A DNA stretch of 64,000 nt from an uncultured Eubacteriales bacterium (GTDB taxonomy: Bacteria > Bacillota > Clostridia > Christensenellales > Aristaeellaceae): positions 1 through 64,000 of the forward strand of contig CACWXP010000016.1 in the NCBI GenBank assembly GCA_902764875.1, read 5' to 3'. The first letter of the stretch is position 1, and the number at the start of each line of letters is the position of its first letter. Under the pieces are notes generated by a model. That model saw nothing but the letters and a program-made list of their open reading frames with translations, made no database searches and had not been told where the DNA came from. Below are positions 52,641 to 61,713 of the stretch, piece by piece. The position numbers and the translations under genes are program-made.

Positions 52641-53377
52641 AAATCATTCTGACAGGATACACAGGGCACATGGGCCGGGAGGTCCGGACCTGCGCGGAGG
52701 CGGCGGAGGGCTGCGAAATCGTCGCGGGCGTGGATCCCATGATTCCGGAAAGCGAAGGCATCTGCGCGAAAACCTTTGGGGAATGCACGGCGGAGGCGGA
52801 CGTGATTATCGACTTCAGCCATCACTGCATGACCGGCGATCTGCTGGACTTTGCGGAGAGGCGGAGGCTGCCGGTGGTGCTGGCCACGACCGGGCAGACG
52901 GAAGAGGAGAAGGCACGCATCCGGGAAGCGGCGAAAAAAATACCGATCTTCCTGGCGGCGAACTATTCCCTGGGCATCGCGACGCTGACGGATCTGGTGA
53001 AACGGGCGGCTGCCCTTTATCCGGACGGGGAAATCGAGATTGTGGAACAGCACCACGACCGGAAGATCGACGCCCCCAGCGGCACGGCCCTGGCGCTGTT
53101 CAACGCGATTAAGGAAGTGCGCCCGGCGGCGGAGGCAAACTGCGGCCGCGCGGGACAGGGAAAGCGCACGAAGGACGAGATTGGCATTCACGCCGTTCGG
53201 ATGGGCAACATTGTGGGCGTGCATGAGGTGATGATCGGCACGCAGAACGAGCGGATCACCCTGAAGCACGAAGCATTCAGCCGCGGCGTTTTCGCGGAGG
53301 GGAGCCTGAAGGCTGCGGCTTTCCTGATCGGAAAGCCGGCGGGGATGTATGATATGAAGGATCTTTTGCGGGGATAA
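52637..53377 (+). CDS. dapB: 4-hydroxy-tetrahydrodipicolinate reductase
   Basis: A 246-aa NAD(P)H-dependent reductase. The N-terminal nucleotide loop is ILTGYTGHMGREV, FSHHCMTGDLLDFAE and ATTGQTEEEKA are seen, and the catalytic block is EQHHDRKIDAPSGTAL. It acts directly after DapA. Confidence 0.94.
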   Translation: MKIILTGYTGHMGREVRTCAEAAEGCEIVAGVDPMIPESEGICAKTFGECTAEADVIIDFSHHCMTGDLLDFAERRRLPVVLATTGQTEEEKARIREAAKKIPIFLAANYSLGIATLTDLVKRAAALYPDGEIEIVEQHHDRKIDAPSGTALALFNAIKEVRPAAEANCGRAGQGKRTKDEIGIHAVRMGNIVGVHEVMIGTQNERITLKHEAFSRGVFAEGSLKAAAFLIGKPAGMYDMKDLLRG

Positions 53378-53394
53378 CGGAGGGGAAGTTTTTT

Positions 53395-54372
53395 ATGAAG
53401 ATCGGGATTTACGGGTACGGTAATCTGGGACGCGGGGTGGAAGCAGCTTTGCGGCAGAACACGGACATGGAGATTGTCGGGGTGTTTTCGCGGCGGGATC
53501 CCGCAAAGGTGAAGACGGTGACGGGGATTCCGGTTTATTCGGCTTCACTGGCGGAAGACTTTGTCACGGAGATTGATGTGATGATCATCTGCGGCGGGAG
53601 CGCGACGGATCTGCCGGAGATGACGCCCATGCTGGCGAAGCATTTCAACGTGGTGGATTCCTTTGACACCCATGCCCGGATTCCGGAGCACTTCGCCAAC
53701 GTGGACGCGGCGGCAAAGGCGGCGGGGCATACGGCGCTGATCAGCGCGGGCTGGGATCCCGGCCTGTTCTCGCTGGCACGGCTTTACATGAACACCGTTC
53801 TTCCGGAAGGAAAGGACTACACCTTCTGGGGCCGGGGCGTGAGCCAGGGACACAGCGACGCAATCCGCCGGATTCCCGGCGTCGCGGACGCACGGCAGTA
53901 TACCGTTCCGGTGCCTTCGGCACTGGAAAGCGCCCGCAGCGGAGAGAATCTCGACCTTTCCACCCGGCAGAAGCATACCCGCGAATGCTATGTGGTTGCC
54001 GAAGAAGGCGCGGACCGGGCAAAAATCGAGAAGCAGATCAAGGAAATGCCCAACTACTTCGCGGACTATGACACCACGGTGACCTTTATTACCGCGGAGG
54101 AAATGAAGCGGGATCATGCCGAGCTGCCCCACGGCGGCCAGGTGATCCGCAGCGGAGCTACCGGCGAAGGCGGGAAGCACAAGCACGTGATGGAATTCTC
54201 GCTGAAGCTGGATTCCAACCCGGAGTTCACGGCCTCGGTGCTGGTGGCCTGCGCCCGGGCGGTGGGCCGGATGAACAGCCGGAGCGACTTCGGATGCAAG
54301 ACGCTGTTTGACGTGGCGCCGGCGGATCTTTCGCCGCTGACGCCGGAAGAAATGCGGAAAAAACTGCTGTAA
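53395..54372 (+). CDS. ddh: meso-Diaminopimelate dehydrogenase
   Basis: A 325-aa NADPH enzyme that makes meso-DAP from tetrahydrodipicolinate in one step. It begins MKIGIYGYGNLGRGVEAALR and has FSRRDPAKVKTVTGIPVYS, SAGWDPGLFSLARLYMN and WGRGVSQGHSDAIRRIPGV. With dapA and dapB it gives a short dehydrogenase route, so the acylated dap genes may not be needed. Located 17 bp after dapB. Confidence 0.95.
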   Translation: MKIGIYGYGNLGRGVEAALRQNTDMEIVGVFSRRDPAKVKTVTGIPVYSASLAEDFVTEIDVMIICGGSATDLPEMTPMLAKHFNVVDSFDTHARIPEHFANVDAAAKAAGHTALISAGWDPGLFSLARLYMNTVLPEGKDYTFWGRGVSQGHSDAIRRIPGVADARQYTVPVPSALESARSGENLDLSTRQKHTRECYVVAEEGADRAKIEKQIKEMPNYFADYDTTVTFITAEEMKRDHAELPHGGQVIRSGATGEGGKHKHVMEFSLKLDSNPEFTASVLVACARAVGRMNSRSDFGCKTLFDVAPADLSPLTPEEMRKKLL

Positions 54373-54393
54373 AGTTCGAAATGGACATTTTTG

Positions 54394-54420
54394 AGCTCCT
54401 GCCAACCGCGGGAGCTTTCT
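54394..54420 (+). terminator. Possible terminator after ddh
   Basis: AGCTCC (54394-54399) pairs with GGAGCT (54411-54416) with a loop of 11 bases, followed by TTCTTCT. It ends the dap operon. Confidence 0.5.
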
Positions 54421-54592
54421 TCTGCAGCGATGATCCTGAGAACGGAGAATAGAAACGTAAATCCATGACGTTCCCAGTAAACGATGTAACTGTTTTTGGA
54501 ACGGCGAGTTGTACGTACTACCAGATGATGTGGCGGAAGCAAGGCAGGACAACAAATACGGAATTGCCGCAAAAACATAATCGTTTCTTGTG
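54421..54592. other. Unassigned transcribed-looking region upstream of a strong terminator
   Basis: About 170 bases with no homology that I recognise. A 43-codon frame starts at about 54466 (MTFPVNDVTVFGTASCTYY) and ends at the start of the hairpin. It has no clear ribosome-binding site. The region could be a small RNA, a gene remnant or a leader. Confidence 0.3.
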
Positions 54593-54625
54593 GTGAGATG
54601 TTTTCAAGAAGGCATCTCACTTTTT
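54593..54625 (+). terminator. Strong intrinsic terminator without an assigned upstream gene
   Basis: GTGAGATG (54593-54600), loop TTTTCAAGAAGG and CATCTCAC (54613-54620) form a perfect 8-bp stem followed directly by TTTTT. Confidence 0.75.
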
Positions 54626-54716
54626 GCTGCGCAAGAAATGAGCATCAAAAGCAGGAAAATGCCGAGAAATGTTGAAAAATAAAGAGAATACGAATAGCAA
54701 GAAATGAGAGGACTGA

Positions 54717-54728
54717 GCAAACGTTTGC
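54717..54728. promoter_or_regulatory. LacI-family-type operator palindrome
   Basis: GCAAACGTTTGC is a perfect 12-bp palindrome with the central CG typical of LacI/GalR-family operators. It lies about 65-75 bp upstream of the promoter proposed for the ABC importer. A CcpA cre reading fails at one conserved flank base. No LacI-type gene is in the window. Confidence 0.55.
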
Positions 54729-54793
54729 AAAATGATATGCAACAAATAATGATAAACAGCGCAAGAAATGAGGAAAAGTGACCGGATCTTCCA

Positions 54794-54823
54794 TTGCGAA
54801 AGTACGTACAAGTTTGTCATAAT
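54794..54823 (+). promoter_or_regulatory. Probable promoter of the ABC importer operon
   Basis: TTGCGA (54794-54799), 18-bp spacer and CATAAT (54818-54823), about 50 bp upstream of the solute-binding protein start. A GTACGTAC palindrome (54802-54809) lies in the spacer. Confidence 0.45.
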
Positions 54824-54874
54824 GTGCTCAACGGGCACTGATGTGCCAAATTAAACAAAACGGAGGAGAAAACC

Positions 54875-56593
54875 ATGAGGAAGATTCTCGCTGCTCTGCT
54901 GGCACTGGCTCTGGTGCTGGCGCTGGTTCCCGCGGTGATGGCTGAAGGCGCTGCCGAACCCATTACCCTGACCGTGTTCCGTGGCGATCCCGGTGATCAA
55001 CCCACGGCTGACAACAAAATCTACAAGCTGATCGAAGAAAAGTTCGGCGTCACGTTCAAGTTTGAATATCTCGCCGGCGATCTGGATGAGAAGCTGGGCA
55101 TGATGATTGCCGGCGAAGACTATCCGGATCTGTTTGACGGCGGCAACAGCGCTGACCTGATCATCTCCAACGGCGCGCTGATCAACCTGCTGGACTATGT
55201 TTCTCCCGAGAAGACCCCCCGTCTGTGGGCGCACATCGAGCCCCAGAAGGCCCGCCTGATCGAGAATGTTGACGGCGTTGACACGCTGTACATCATCCCG
55301 AACTACGGCCTGCCGGATGGCCCCCAGATCGCCCTGAGCGTCGGCGGCCCCGCCTTCTTCCTCCAGAAGCAGGTTCTGGCGGATGCCGGATATCCGGACG
55401 TCAAGAACATCACGCTGGACGGCTACTTCGATCTGATCGAAGGCTTCCTGGCGAAGCATCCCACCCGTGAAGACGGCACCCCCTACACCGGTTTCGCCAT
55501 CCTGTGCGAAGACTGGCGTCACTTCTGCCTGATCAACCCCGTGCAGCACCTGATGGGCCGCCCGAACGACGGTGAAGTTCTGATCGACGTGAACGATCCC
55601 GACTTCCACACCGAAACATTCATCAACAAGCCCTATGCCAAGGCCTACTACAAGAAGCTGAACGACGAGTTCCACAAGGGCCTGATCAGCAAGGACACCT
55701 TCGTTATGAACTATGACCAGTACATCGCTGCCATCTCCAGCGGCACCATCCTGGGCATGTTCGACCAGGCCTGGGACTTCGGCTCCGCCACCTCCGCCCT
55801 GATCGACGCCAAGATGTATGAGAACACCTATGTGGCTCTGGGCCCGGTCTACAGCGAAAAGGATGTTGAAGGCGTTGCGATGCCCACCGAAAACTGGAAG
55901 ATCGAAGAGCACTACCTGAATGGTTCTCTGCCGAACGTCCGCCGCGGCTTCGGTATCTCCACCAAATGTGCGGATCCCGAGCGCATCGTTGCGATGTGGG
56001 AAGAAATGATGAGCGACGAGTGGCAGCTGATCTTCAACTGGGGTATTGAAGGCGAAGACTACAGCATCGACGAGAATGGCCGCCTGACCATGACCGAAGA
56101 GCAGTACGCCCACACCCAGGATGCTAACTGGAAGCTGGCCAACAAGGCTGAAGGCTTCACCCAGAGCAGCCCCAAGAAGCAGGGCTGGATCATGAACGAC
56201 ATCCAGGTCGGCGACAAGGTCGTCAAGGCCGGCAACTGCTGGGAACCCGGCAATCAGGATGAAATCGTTCTGGGTCTGATGAACGACTATGACAAGGAAT
56301 TCCTGGGCCACTACGGCTACTCCAAGTGGGCCGACTTCGTGAATCCTCCGATCGAACTGGCTCCCTTCGGCGAAGCCTGGCAGATCGACTATACGCCCGT
56401 TGACGTTGAGCATACCGACTTCTGCGCGATCCAGGATAAGGATCTGCCCGAAATCATCATGTGCGATCCCGCCGAGTTCGATGCCAAGTGGGATGCGTTC
56501 GTTGCTGAAATCGAGCCCTCCGCCAAGGTGTTCGAAGACTATATGCAGGAGCATGTCGTCATCGAAGCACACAAGGTTCTGGACAATAAGTAA
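54875..56593 (+). CDS. ABC transporter extracellular solute-binding protein
   Basis: A 572-aa exported binding protein. The signal peptide MRKILAALLALALVLALVPA is cleaved near AVMAEG; there is no lipobox cysteine. Mature start EPITLTVFRGDPGDQPTADN, with IAGEDYPDLFDGGNSADLI, as in the LipO/YtcQ-like family of large carbohydrate-binding proteins in clostridia. An ACGGAGGAG site precedes the ATG. Codon use is strongly biased to C/G endings, suggesting high expression. The sugar is unknown; oligosaccharide uptake is inferred from family and AraC neighbour. Confidence 0.85.
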   Translation: MRKILAALLALALVLALVPAVMAEGAAEPITLTVFRGDPGDQPTADNKIYKLIEEKFGVTFKFEYLAGDLDEKLGMMIAGEDYPDLFDGGNSADLIISNGALINLLDYVSPEKTPRLWAHIEPQKARLIENVDGVDTLYIIPNYGLPDGPQIALSVGGPAFFLQKQVLADAGYPDVKNITLDGYFDLIEGFLAKHPTREDGTPYTGFAILCEDWRHFCLINPVQHLMGRPNDGEVLIDVNDPDFHTETFINKPYAKAYYKKLNDEFHKGLISKDTFVMNYDQYIAAISSGTILGMFDQAWDFGSATSALIDAKMYENTYVALGPVYSEKDVEGVAMPTENWKIEEHYLNGSLPNVRRGFGISTKCADPERIVAMWEEMMSDEWQLIFNWGIEGEDYSIDENGRLTMTEEQYAHTQDANWKLANKAEGFTQSSPKKQGWIMNDIQVGDKVVKAGNCWEPGNQDEIVLGLMNDYDKEFLGHYGYSKWADFVNPPIELAPFGEAWQIDYTPVDVEHTDFCAIQDKDLPEIIMCDPAEFDAKWDAFVAEIEPSAKVFEDYMQEHVVIEAHKVLDNK

Positions 56594-56608
56594 TTCTTAA
56601 TTCTCCGG

Positions 56609-56644
56609 CCATGGGGAGAGGCTTGTCTCTCCCCATGGTTTTTT
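56609..56644 (+). terminator. Terminator-like hairpin between the binding protein and the permease
   Basis: CCATGGGGAGAG and CTCTCCCCATGG (12 bp, perfect) with a 6-nt loop, then TTTTTT. Its position inside the operon suggests partial termination. Confidence 0.8.
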
Positions 56645-56663
56645 CAGAAAGGGGTTTGTCACC

Positions 56664-57617
56664 ATGACCAGTACTGCGGGCACCCGGAAGGAACTGAAAC
56701 CGATCCGGAAGAAAGGCTTTTTTGCCACGCTGGGAGGGCAATGGCAGCTGATGCTGATGTCTGTTCCCATGTTCCTTTATGTGCTTTTCTTCAACTATTA
56801 CCCGATGTATTTCTGGGTTACGGCATTCCAGGACTACAAGCCGAAACTCGGCGTTGCGGGCAGCAAATGGGTCGGGCTCAAGAATTTTGAGTGGCTTTTC
56901 GGCCGGGCGGATTTTATTAACAGCATCCGGAACACGCTGGCCATGAGCGTGATTAACCTGGTATTCGGCACGGTATCCGCTGTACTGCTGGCCGTGCTGC
57001 TGAACGAGGTTCGGCAACGCGCGTTCAAACGCACGGTGCAGACAGTGACGTATCTGCCTCACTTCCTGAGCATGGTTATTGTCGTCGGTATGGCGCAGAA
57101 CCTGTTCTCGAGCAACGGTTCCATCAACGACCTGCTGATGGGCCTGGGCCTTGTGAAGGAACCTCTGTTCTTCCTGGGCGAAGGAAAATACTTCTGGTGG
57201 CTGGTCGGCGTTATCAACGTATGGAAAGAAGTCGGCTGGGGCACCATCATCTACATTTCCGCAATGACATCCATCGATCCGTGCCTTTATGAGGCGGCGG
57301 CCATCGACGGGGCGGGACGCTTCCAGCGGATCCTGCATGTTACGCTGCCGGGCATCAAATCCACCTTTGTGATCCTGCTGATCATGAACATCGGTCATCT
57401 GATGGAGGCCGGGTTTGAAATCCAGTACCTGCTGGGGAACGCACAGGTGCTCGACTGGTCACAGACCATCGACGTATTTGTCCTGAAATACGGCGTTTCC
57501 AAACAACAATACGGCGTCGCGACAGCGGCCGGCATGTTCAAAAGTATCGTTGCAATCCTCCTCCTGCTGACAGCGAACTTCGTTGCCAAGAGGCTGGATG
57601 AAGATACGCTGATCTGA
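56664..57617 (+). CDS. ABC transporter permease (LplB-like)
   Basis: A 317-aa membrane protein with six helices. The first half has LMLMSVPMFLYVLFFNYYPM and VGLKNFEWLFG. The ABC-binding EAA loop is YEAAAIDGAGRFQRILHVTL PG-type, at about residues 210-230. It pairs with the next permease to form the channel. An AAAGGGG site precedes the ATG. Confidence 0.88.
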   Translation: MTSTAGTRKELKPIRKKGFFATLGGQWQLMLMSVPMFLYVLFFNYYPMYFWVTAFQDYKPKLGVAGSKWVGLKNFEWLFGRADFINSIRNTLAMSVINLVFGTVSAVLLAVLLNEVRQRAFKRTVQTVTYLPHFLSMVIVVGMAQNLFSSNGSINDLLMGLGLVKEPLFFLGEGKYFWWLVGVINVWKEVGWGTIIYISAMTSIDPCLYEAAAIDGAGRFQRILHVTLPGIKSTFVILLIMNIGHLMEAGFEIQYLLGNAQVLDWSQTIDVFVLKYGVSKQQYGVATAAGMFKSIVAILLLLTANFVAKRLDEDTLI

Positions 57618-57630
57618 GGAGGGATGAATC

Positions 57631-58548
57631 ATGACGACCGCAGCCATCAATAAAAACAAAAATCGAATTAAACGGGACAGAGTATTCCCGATTGTAAATA
57701 CCATCATTCTCTGCCTGCTGATGTTCCTGACCCTGTATCCGGTTATCAACACCGTGGCCTATTCCTTCAACGACGGAACAGACGCCCTGCGCGGCGGCAT
57801 CGGCCTGTGGCCCCGGATTTTCAGCACGAAGAGCTATGAATCCATTTTGTCCGATACCGCGGTTTATCAGGCGGCGTTCATTTCCGCCGCCAAGACCATT
57901 GTCACCACGGTGCTGAACCTGTTCTGGACCGGCATGCTGGCCTACGCCCTGAGCCGGAAGGAATATGTTCTGCGCAAGGTTATTACGACGGTTCTGGTGC
58001 TGACCATGTATGTCAACGCAGGCATGATTCCGAACTACCTGCTGATTTCCAAGACGCTGGGATTGAGAAATACCTTCTTTGTTTACATCATTCCCACGAT
58101 GTTCAGCTGCTTCAACATGATCGTGATCCGGACCTATATCGCGGGCCTGCCGGACGCACTGGTGGAATCCGCCAAAATTGACGGGGCGGGTGACCTGCGG
58201 GCCTACTGGCAGATCATCTTCCCGCTGTGCACACCGGTGCTTGCGACGGTCGCGCTGTTTGTGGCCGTCGGCGCGTGGAACAGCTGGTTTGACACCTACC
58301 TGTACTGCGGCAGCGAAAAAGATCTGTATACGCTGCAGTACATCCTGAAAATGAAACTGGCAACGACGCAGAACAGCGCAAACGCCGCACAGACATCGGT
58401 CGACGCACTGAAGACCACAACGCTTACCACGCCGGTTACGATCCGATGCGCCATTACGGTTATTTCCACCGTGCCGATTCTGATCGTGTATCCCTTCCTG
58501 CAGAAGTACTTCGTCACCGGTATGGCGCTGGGCGCTGTGAAGGGCTGA
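57631..58548 (+). CDS. ABC transporter permease (LplC/YtcP-like)
   Basis: A 305-aa permease of the carbohydrate MalG type. It opens with a basic N-terminus then VNTIILCLLMFLTLYPVINT, has VESAKIDGAGDLRAYWQIIF as the EAA loop, and ends FLQKYFVTGMALGAVKG, typical of LplC/YtcP. No ATPase gene is next to it; clostridial systems of this kind usually share an MsmK/MsiK-type ATPase. Confidence 0.88.
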   Translation: MTTAAINKNKNRIKRDRVFPIVNTIILCLLMFLTLYPVINTVAYSFNDGTDALRGGIGLWPRIFSTKSYESILSDTAVYQAAFISAAKTIVTTVLNLFWTGMLAYALSRKEYVLRKVITTVLVLTMYVNAGMIPNYLLISKTLGLRNTFFVYIIPTMFSCFNMIVIRTYIAGLPDALVESAKIDGAGDLRAYWQIIFPLCTPVLATVALFVAVGAWNSWFDTYLYCGSEKDLYTLQYILKMKLATTQNSANAAQTSVDALKTTTLTTPVTIRCAITVISTVPILIVYPFLQKYFVTGMALGAVKG

Positions 58549-58595
58549 GCAAGGTATATCGGACGATACAGATTGCCTGAAAGGAGGACAGCCCG

Positions 58596-59501
58596 ATGTC
58601 AGAAACGAAAAGGATTGATGCGCAGCTTCGGGCTGCCCGTTATGAAGACGGCTTCCGGGTGATGCAAGGGCGGCGGGAATATGTGACCTATCCGGACAAT
58701 TCGTCCGTGCGGATCTGGTTTTCCGACGTTCCCTGGAGATATGAGGTTCATGATCATTCCGCCGTGGAAATCTGCCTGACGCTGGAGGGCGTGGTGGACT
58801 ACATGGTGCAGGATACGATCTATCATGTTCACAAGGGAGAAATCCTGATCCTTCCGCCGGAGACGCCCCATTCCCTGGCCATGGGTGAGGGGAGCAGCCG
58901 GTATCTGTTCCTGTTTGAACCGGAAGGGATTTTCAGCATGCGCGATATCAAGGCGCTGATTCAGCAGTTCAACCGGCCGTTCTATCTTCACGACGGATCG
59001 GACGCCCACACGCGGATCCGGGAGACGCTGCTGAAAGCCCAGGGGGTTTACGACCGGAACGAGGTCATGTGGAACACGGCCTGCTATGGGTATTTCCTGC
59101 GAATGTACGCGGTGCTGGGGCAGCATTATCTGCTGAATCCCAGGATTCGCACGCACGAGATGGTTCACAGCGTGGATTCGGAAGTGATTACAGCCGCCAT
59201 GGGATACATCAACAGCCATTTCCGGGAGGAACTCTCGCTGGACGACGTGGCGGAATTCGCCGGATTCAGCCGGTACTATTTCTCCAGGTCTTTCAAGAAG
59301 CAGACGGGGTATTCCTTCAAGGACTACCTTTGCCAGAAGCGGCTGCAGGTGGCGATGGATCTTCTGATCCGCAGCAACTGCTCCATGCGGGAGGTTGCGA
59401 TTGAAAGCGGCTTCGGCTCGGTGGCGACCTTCAACCGGGTTTTCCGGGAAAAGAAAGGCTGCACGCCGACCCAGTACCGGGCGATCTACGGCACATACTG
59501 A
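58596..59501 (+). CDS. AraC-family transcriptional regulator
   Basis: A 301-aa regulator with an N-terminal cupin sensing domain (PWRYEVHDHSAVEICLTLEG, HKGEILILPPETPHSL). The C-terminal AraC double helix-turn-helix (about 200-300) has LDDVAEFAGFSRYYFSRSFK and FGSVATFNRVFREKKGCTPT. It is the last gene of the importer group and probably controls it in response to the transported sugar. An AAAGGAGGA site precedes the ATG. Confidence 0.9.
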   Translation: MSETKRIDAQLRAARYEDGFRVMQGRREYVTYPDNSSVRIWFSDVPWRYEVHDHSAVEICLTLEGVVDYMVQDTIYHVHKGEILILPPETPHSLAMGEGSSRYLFLFEPEGIFSMRDIKALIQQFNRPFYLHDGSDAHTRIRETLLKAQGVYDRNEVMWNTACYGYFLRMYAVLGQHYLLNPRIRTHEMVHSVDSEVITAAMGYINSHFREELSLDDVAEFAGFSRYYFSRSFKKQTGYSFKDYLCQKRLQVAMDLLIRSNCSMREVAIESGFGSVATFNRVFREKKGCTPTQYRAIYGTY

Positions 59502-59525
59502 TAAAACTGATTTCTGAGACTGAAC

Positions 59526-59562
59526 ACCCGCGTCGGGGCTTTGGAACCGGCGCGGGTTTTAT
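59526..59562 (+). terminator. Terminator after the AraC gene
   Basis: ACCCGCGTCGG pairs with CCGGCGCGGGT (one G-T pair) and is followed by TTTTAT. Confidence 0.75.
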
Positions 59563-59647
59563 CGGTGTGCCGAAAAGCTTCTTCCTGTTGAAAATACGGC
59601 TGAAAGCTGATAAAATCACGGCAAAGGAAAAGAGAGGAGACCCGACC

Positions 59648-60562
59648 ATGAAAAAGACTGTTTCGGCTGTTTGCGCCGCCATACTGGCCCTGATGCTGCT
59701 GGTTCCCTGCTTCGGAAGCGCGGAAGAGTATTATACTCCCGGGAGAATCGCCGTTCCGGAGACCGGCCTTCCTTTCTCCATGAAAACGGAACAGGGCAGC
59801 GGGGAGCTTGAATACGAAGCCGTGCTGGACGGCAGTTTCATGGAACAGCTTGAGGTTGAATTCGAGAAGGACGGCGTTGAATACGAGGTGCTTTACGACA
59901 TTCTTGGTAATGTGGTGAGGGTCGAATATGAAAACGGCGACAGCGAAATCTATTACAACGGCACGACCTGGACGGACGCAAACGGCAACCCGACCACCGG
60001 TCCGGATCTCTCCTTCATGAAGAAATACTACAACGATTTCAAGCTGGAACCCCAGGAAATCTACAAGAACAACACGCTGGGCGTGGTGGGGCTTTCGCTG
60101 CGGGAAATGAACAAAAACCTGACGGATAAATGGTATCATATTCTGCCGGTGGACCTGACGAAGGAAGGAACCTTCCGCTACAAGCTGGTTTCCGGAAACC
60201 TGTTTTATATGGGATATTGCGACGTGACGATAGCGGATGGGAAGGTGACAGTGGATTACTCGATTCCCGAGGGCGTGACGCTGCACGAGGATCAGCAATG
60301 CCTGGCCTGGTTTACGGCATTGGACGAGATCACCACGGCATTCCTGAACAATCCCGTGAGCGACTTCCGCTTCGGGCAGCCGGCGGATATTCAGAAAGAT
60401 CTTGGCGGGAAGGACGTTGCGCTGATGTTCATCTGCAACCGGATTTCCTTCATGCTGCCGCTGGCCGGGTCCTATTACTATCCGAAACGCTTCTATTATA
60501 ATAATCCGGATCTGAAGGCATACCGGAAGGAACTGACGGCGCTGCTGGACAAAATGAACTGA
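59648..60562 (+). CDS. Secreted hypothetical protein
   Basis: A 304-aa protein with a signal peptide (MKKTVSAVCAAILALMLLVP) cleaved near GSAEEYY. The rest is a soluble, beta-rich, acidic domain with repeated-looking stretches (GELEYEAVLDGSFMEQLEVE, EYEVLYDILGNVVRVEYENG). The ATG at 59648 has an AGAGAGGAG site. No known family recognised; extracytoplasmic location is the only firm statement. Confidence 0.65.
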   Translation: MKKTVSAVCAAILALMLLVPCFGSAEEYYTPGRIAVPETGLPFSMKTEQGSGELEYEAVLDGSFMEQLEVEFEKDGVEYEVLYDILGNVVRVEYENGDSEIYYNGTTWTDANGNPTTGPDLSFMKKYYNDFKLEPQEIYKNNTLGVVGLSLREMNKNLTDKWYHILPVDLTKEGTFRYKLVSGNLFYMGYCDVTIADGKVTVDYSIPEGVTLHEDQQCLAWFTALDEITTAFLNNPVSDFRFGQPADIQKDLGGKDVALMFICNRISFMLPLAGSYYYPKRFYYNNPDLKAYRKELTALLDKMN

Positions 60563-60584
60563 CGGGGATTTGCCGCAGGAAAGG

Positions 60585-60618
60585 AAAACCCGGGCTGGCT
60601 TTGAACAGTCCGGGTTTT
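60585..60618. terminator. Bidirectional terminator between convergent genes
   Basis: AAAACCCGGGCTG and CAGTCCGGGTTTT form a stem with one bulge, carrying A-run and T-run on both sides. It serves both the secreted-protein gene and the AEC transporter gene. Confidence 0.7.
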
Positions 60619-60656
60619 GGTGTGGTTGCACCGTGCGGCGCAGAGGAAAGAGGAGA

Positions 60657-61586
60657 TCAGAGCAGGAGACTGAGCAGGGGGATGGTGACGATACTGAGCA
60701 ACGTTGTGAGGAGGGCGCAGTTGGCAGCCAGCTCCCGGCCGTTGCCGTGAATCTCCGCGAGATTCAGGAGGATGCTGGCACAGGGCGTGGCGGCCAGGAT
60801 CAGCATGCTGCCCTTGAAGACCGGATCCAGGGCGAAGGGCTGCACCAGCGCAAAGCAGAAGAGCGGGAAAACCAGCAGCTTACCGGCAGAGATGATCCAG
60901 ACCAGGGGCGTGGTGAAGAGCTTCCGGAAATCCATGGTGGCAAGCCGGACGCCGAGGATGATCATGCAGAGGGGCGTGGACATGGTGCCGAGGGTGCTGA
61001 AGCTGTTTTGCAACAGGGGCGGGAGCCAGGTTTTTGCCCGCAGGAGATGCAGAATGAGGCCGGCAATGACGGAAAGAATGGTCGGATTGATGATGGCGGC
61101 CTTCAGGGAAATATACTTGCGGTCGCCGGTGAGGGTGTAGACCCCGACGGTCCAGGCCATGAGGTTCAGGGACGCATTGAACACGCAGGAATAGACGGCG
61201 GCCTCCGGGACGCCGGGGAACAGCGCCCGGACCACCGGCATGCCGAAAAAGCCGGTGTTGCCCATGACGGAGGCGATGGAAAGCATACGCATTCCGAACT
61301 CTTTCCGCTTTTTCCCGAGCAGAAGCAGAATGAGGGACATGAGGGCGAATTCACCGAAAAGGGAAAAGAGCAGGAACAGCCCCATCTTCGCGAGCATTTC
61401 CGGGGAATAATCCAGCTCGGTGAGGGCGTTGAGGAACAAGCCGGGCCCGCAGACGTAGAGCAGGATTACGCTGACGGAGCTGAGGTGCTCGGCTTTGACC
61501 CTGCGGAATTTGCAGAGCAGAAAGCCGGGAAGAAGATACAGCAGCGTCAGGAGCACGTTGCTGAAAGTGATATTGAAACTGGCCAT
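60657..61586 (-). CDS. AEC (auxin efflux carrier) family transporter
   Basis: A 309-aa membrane protein with about ten helices: FSNVLLTLLYLLPGFLLCKF, the half-way charged loop, and SVMGNTGFFGMPVVRALFPG, a hallmark of the family. Homologues export organic acids such as malate or malonate. The ATG at 61586 has an AAGGAGG site; the frame extends 21 codons further into repeat-like DNA. Confidence 0.87.
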   Translation of the reverse strand: MASFNITFSNVLLTLLYLLPGFLLCKFRRVKAEHLSSVSVILLYVCGPGLFLNALTELDYSPEMLAKMGLFLLFSLFGEFALMSLILLLLGKKRKEFGMRMLSIASVMGNTGFFGMPVVRALFPGVPEAAVYSCVFNASLNLMAWTVGVYTLTGDRKYISLKAAIINPTILSVIAGLILHLLRAKTWLPPLLQNSFSTLGTMSTPLCMIILGVRLATMDFRKLFTTPLVWIISAGKLLVFPLFCFALVQPFALDPVFKGSMLILAATPCASILLNLAEIHGNGRELAANCALLTTLLSIVTIPLLSLLL

Positions 61587-61713
61587 GGCGGCCTCCTTAG
61601 GGCTCAGGATTCGGGGCTTCGCCCCCGCACATTTTGCAGTATACAGCATGCGGGGTTGACGGGCAAGAGCGGGATAAATAAAATGGAGAGGATTTCAACC
61701 GGAGGGAACGAGC

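Noticed and set aside
54717-54730. CcpA cre site
   Set aside because: The palindrome lacks the flanking T of the cre consensus and fits a generic LacI-family operator better.
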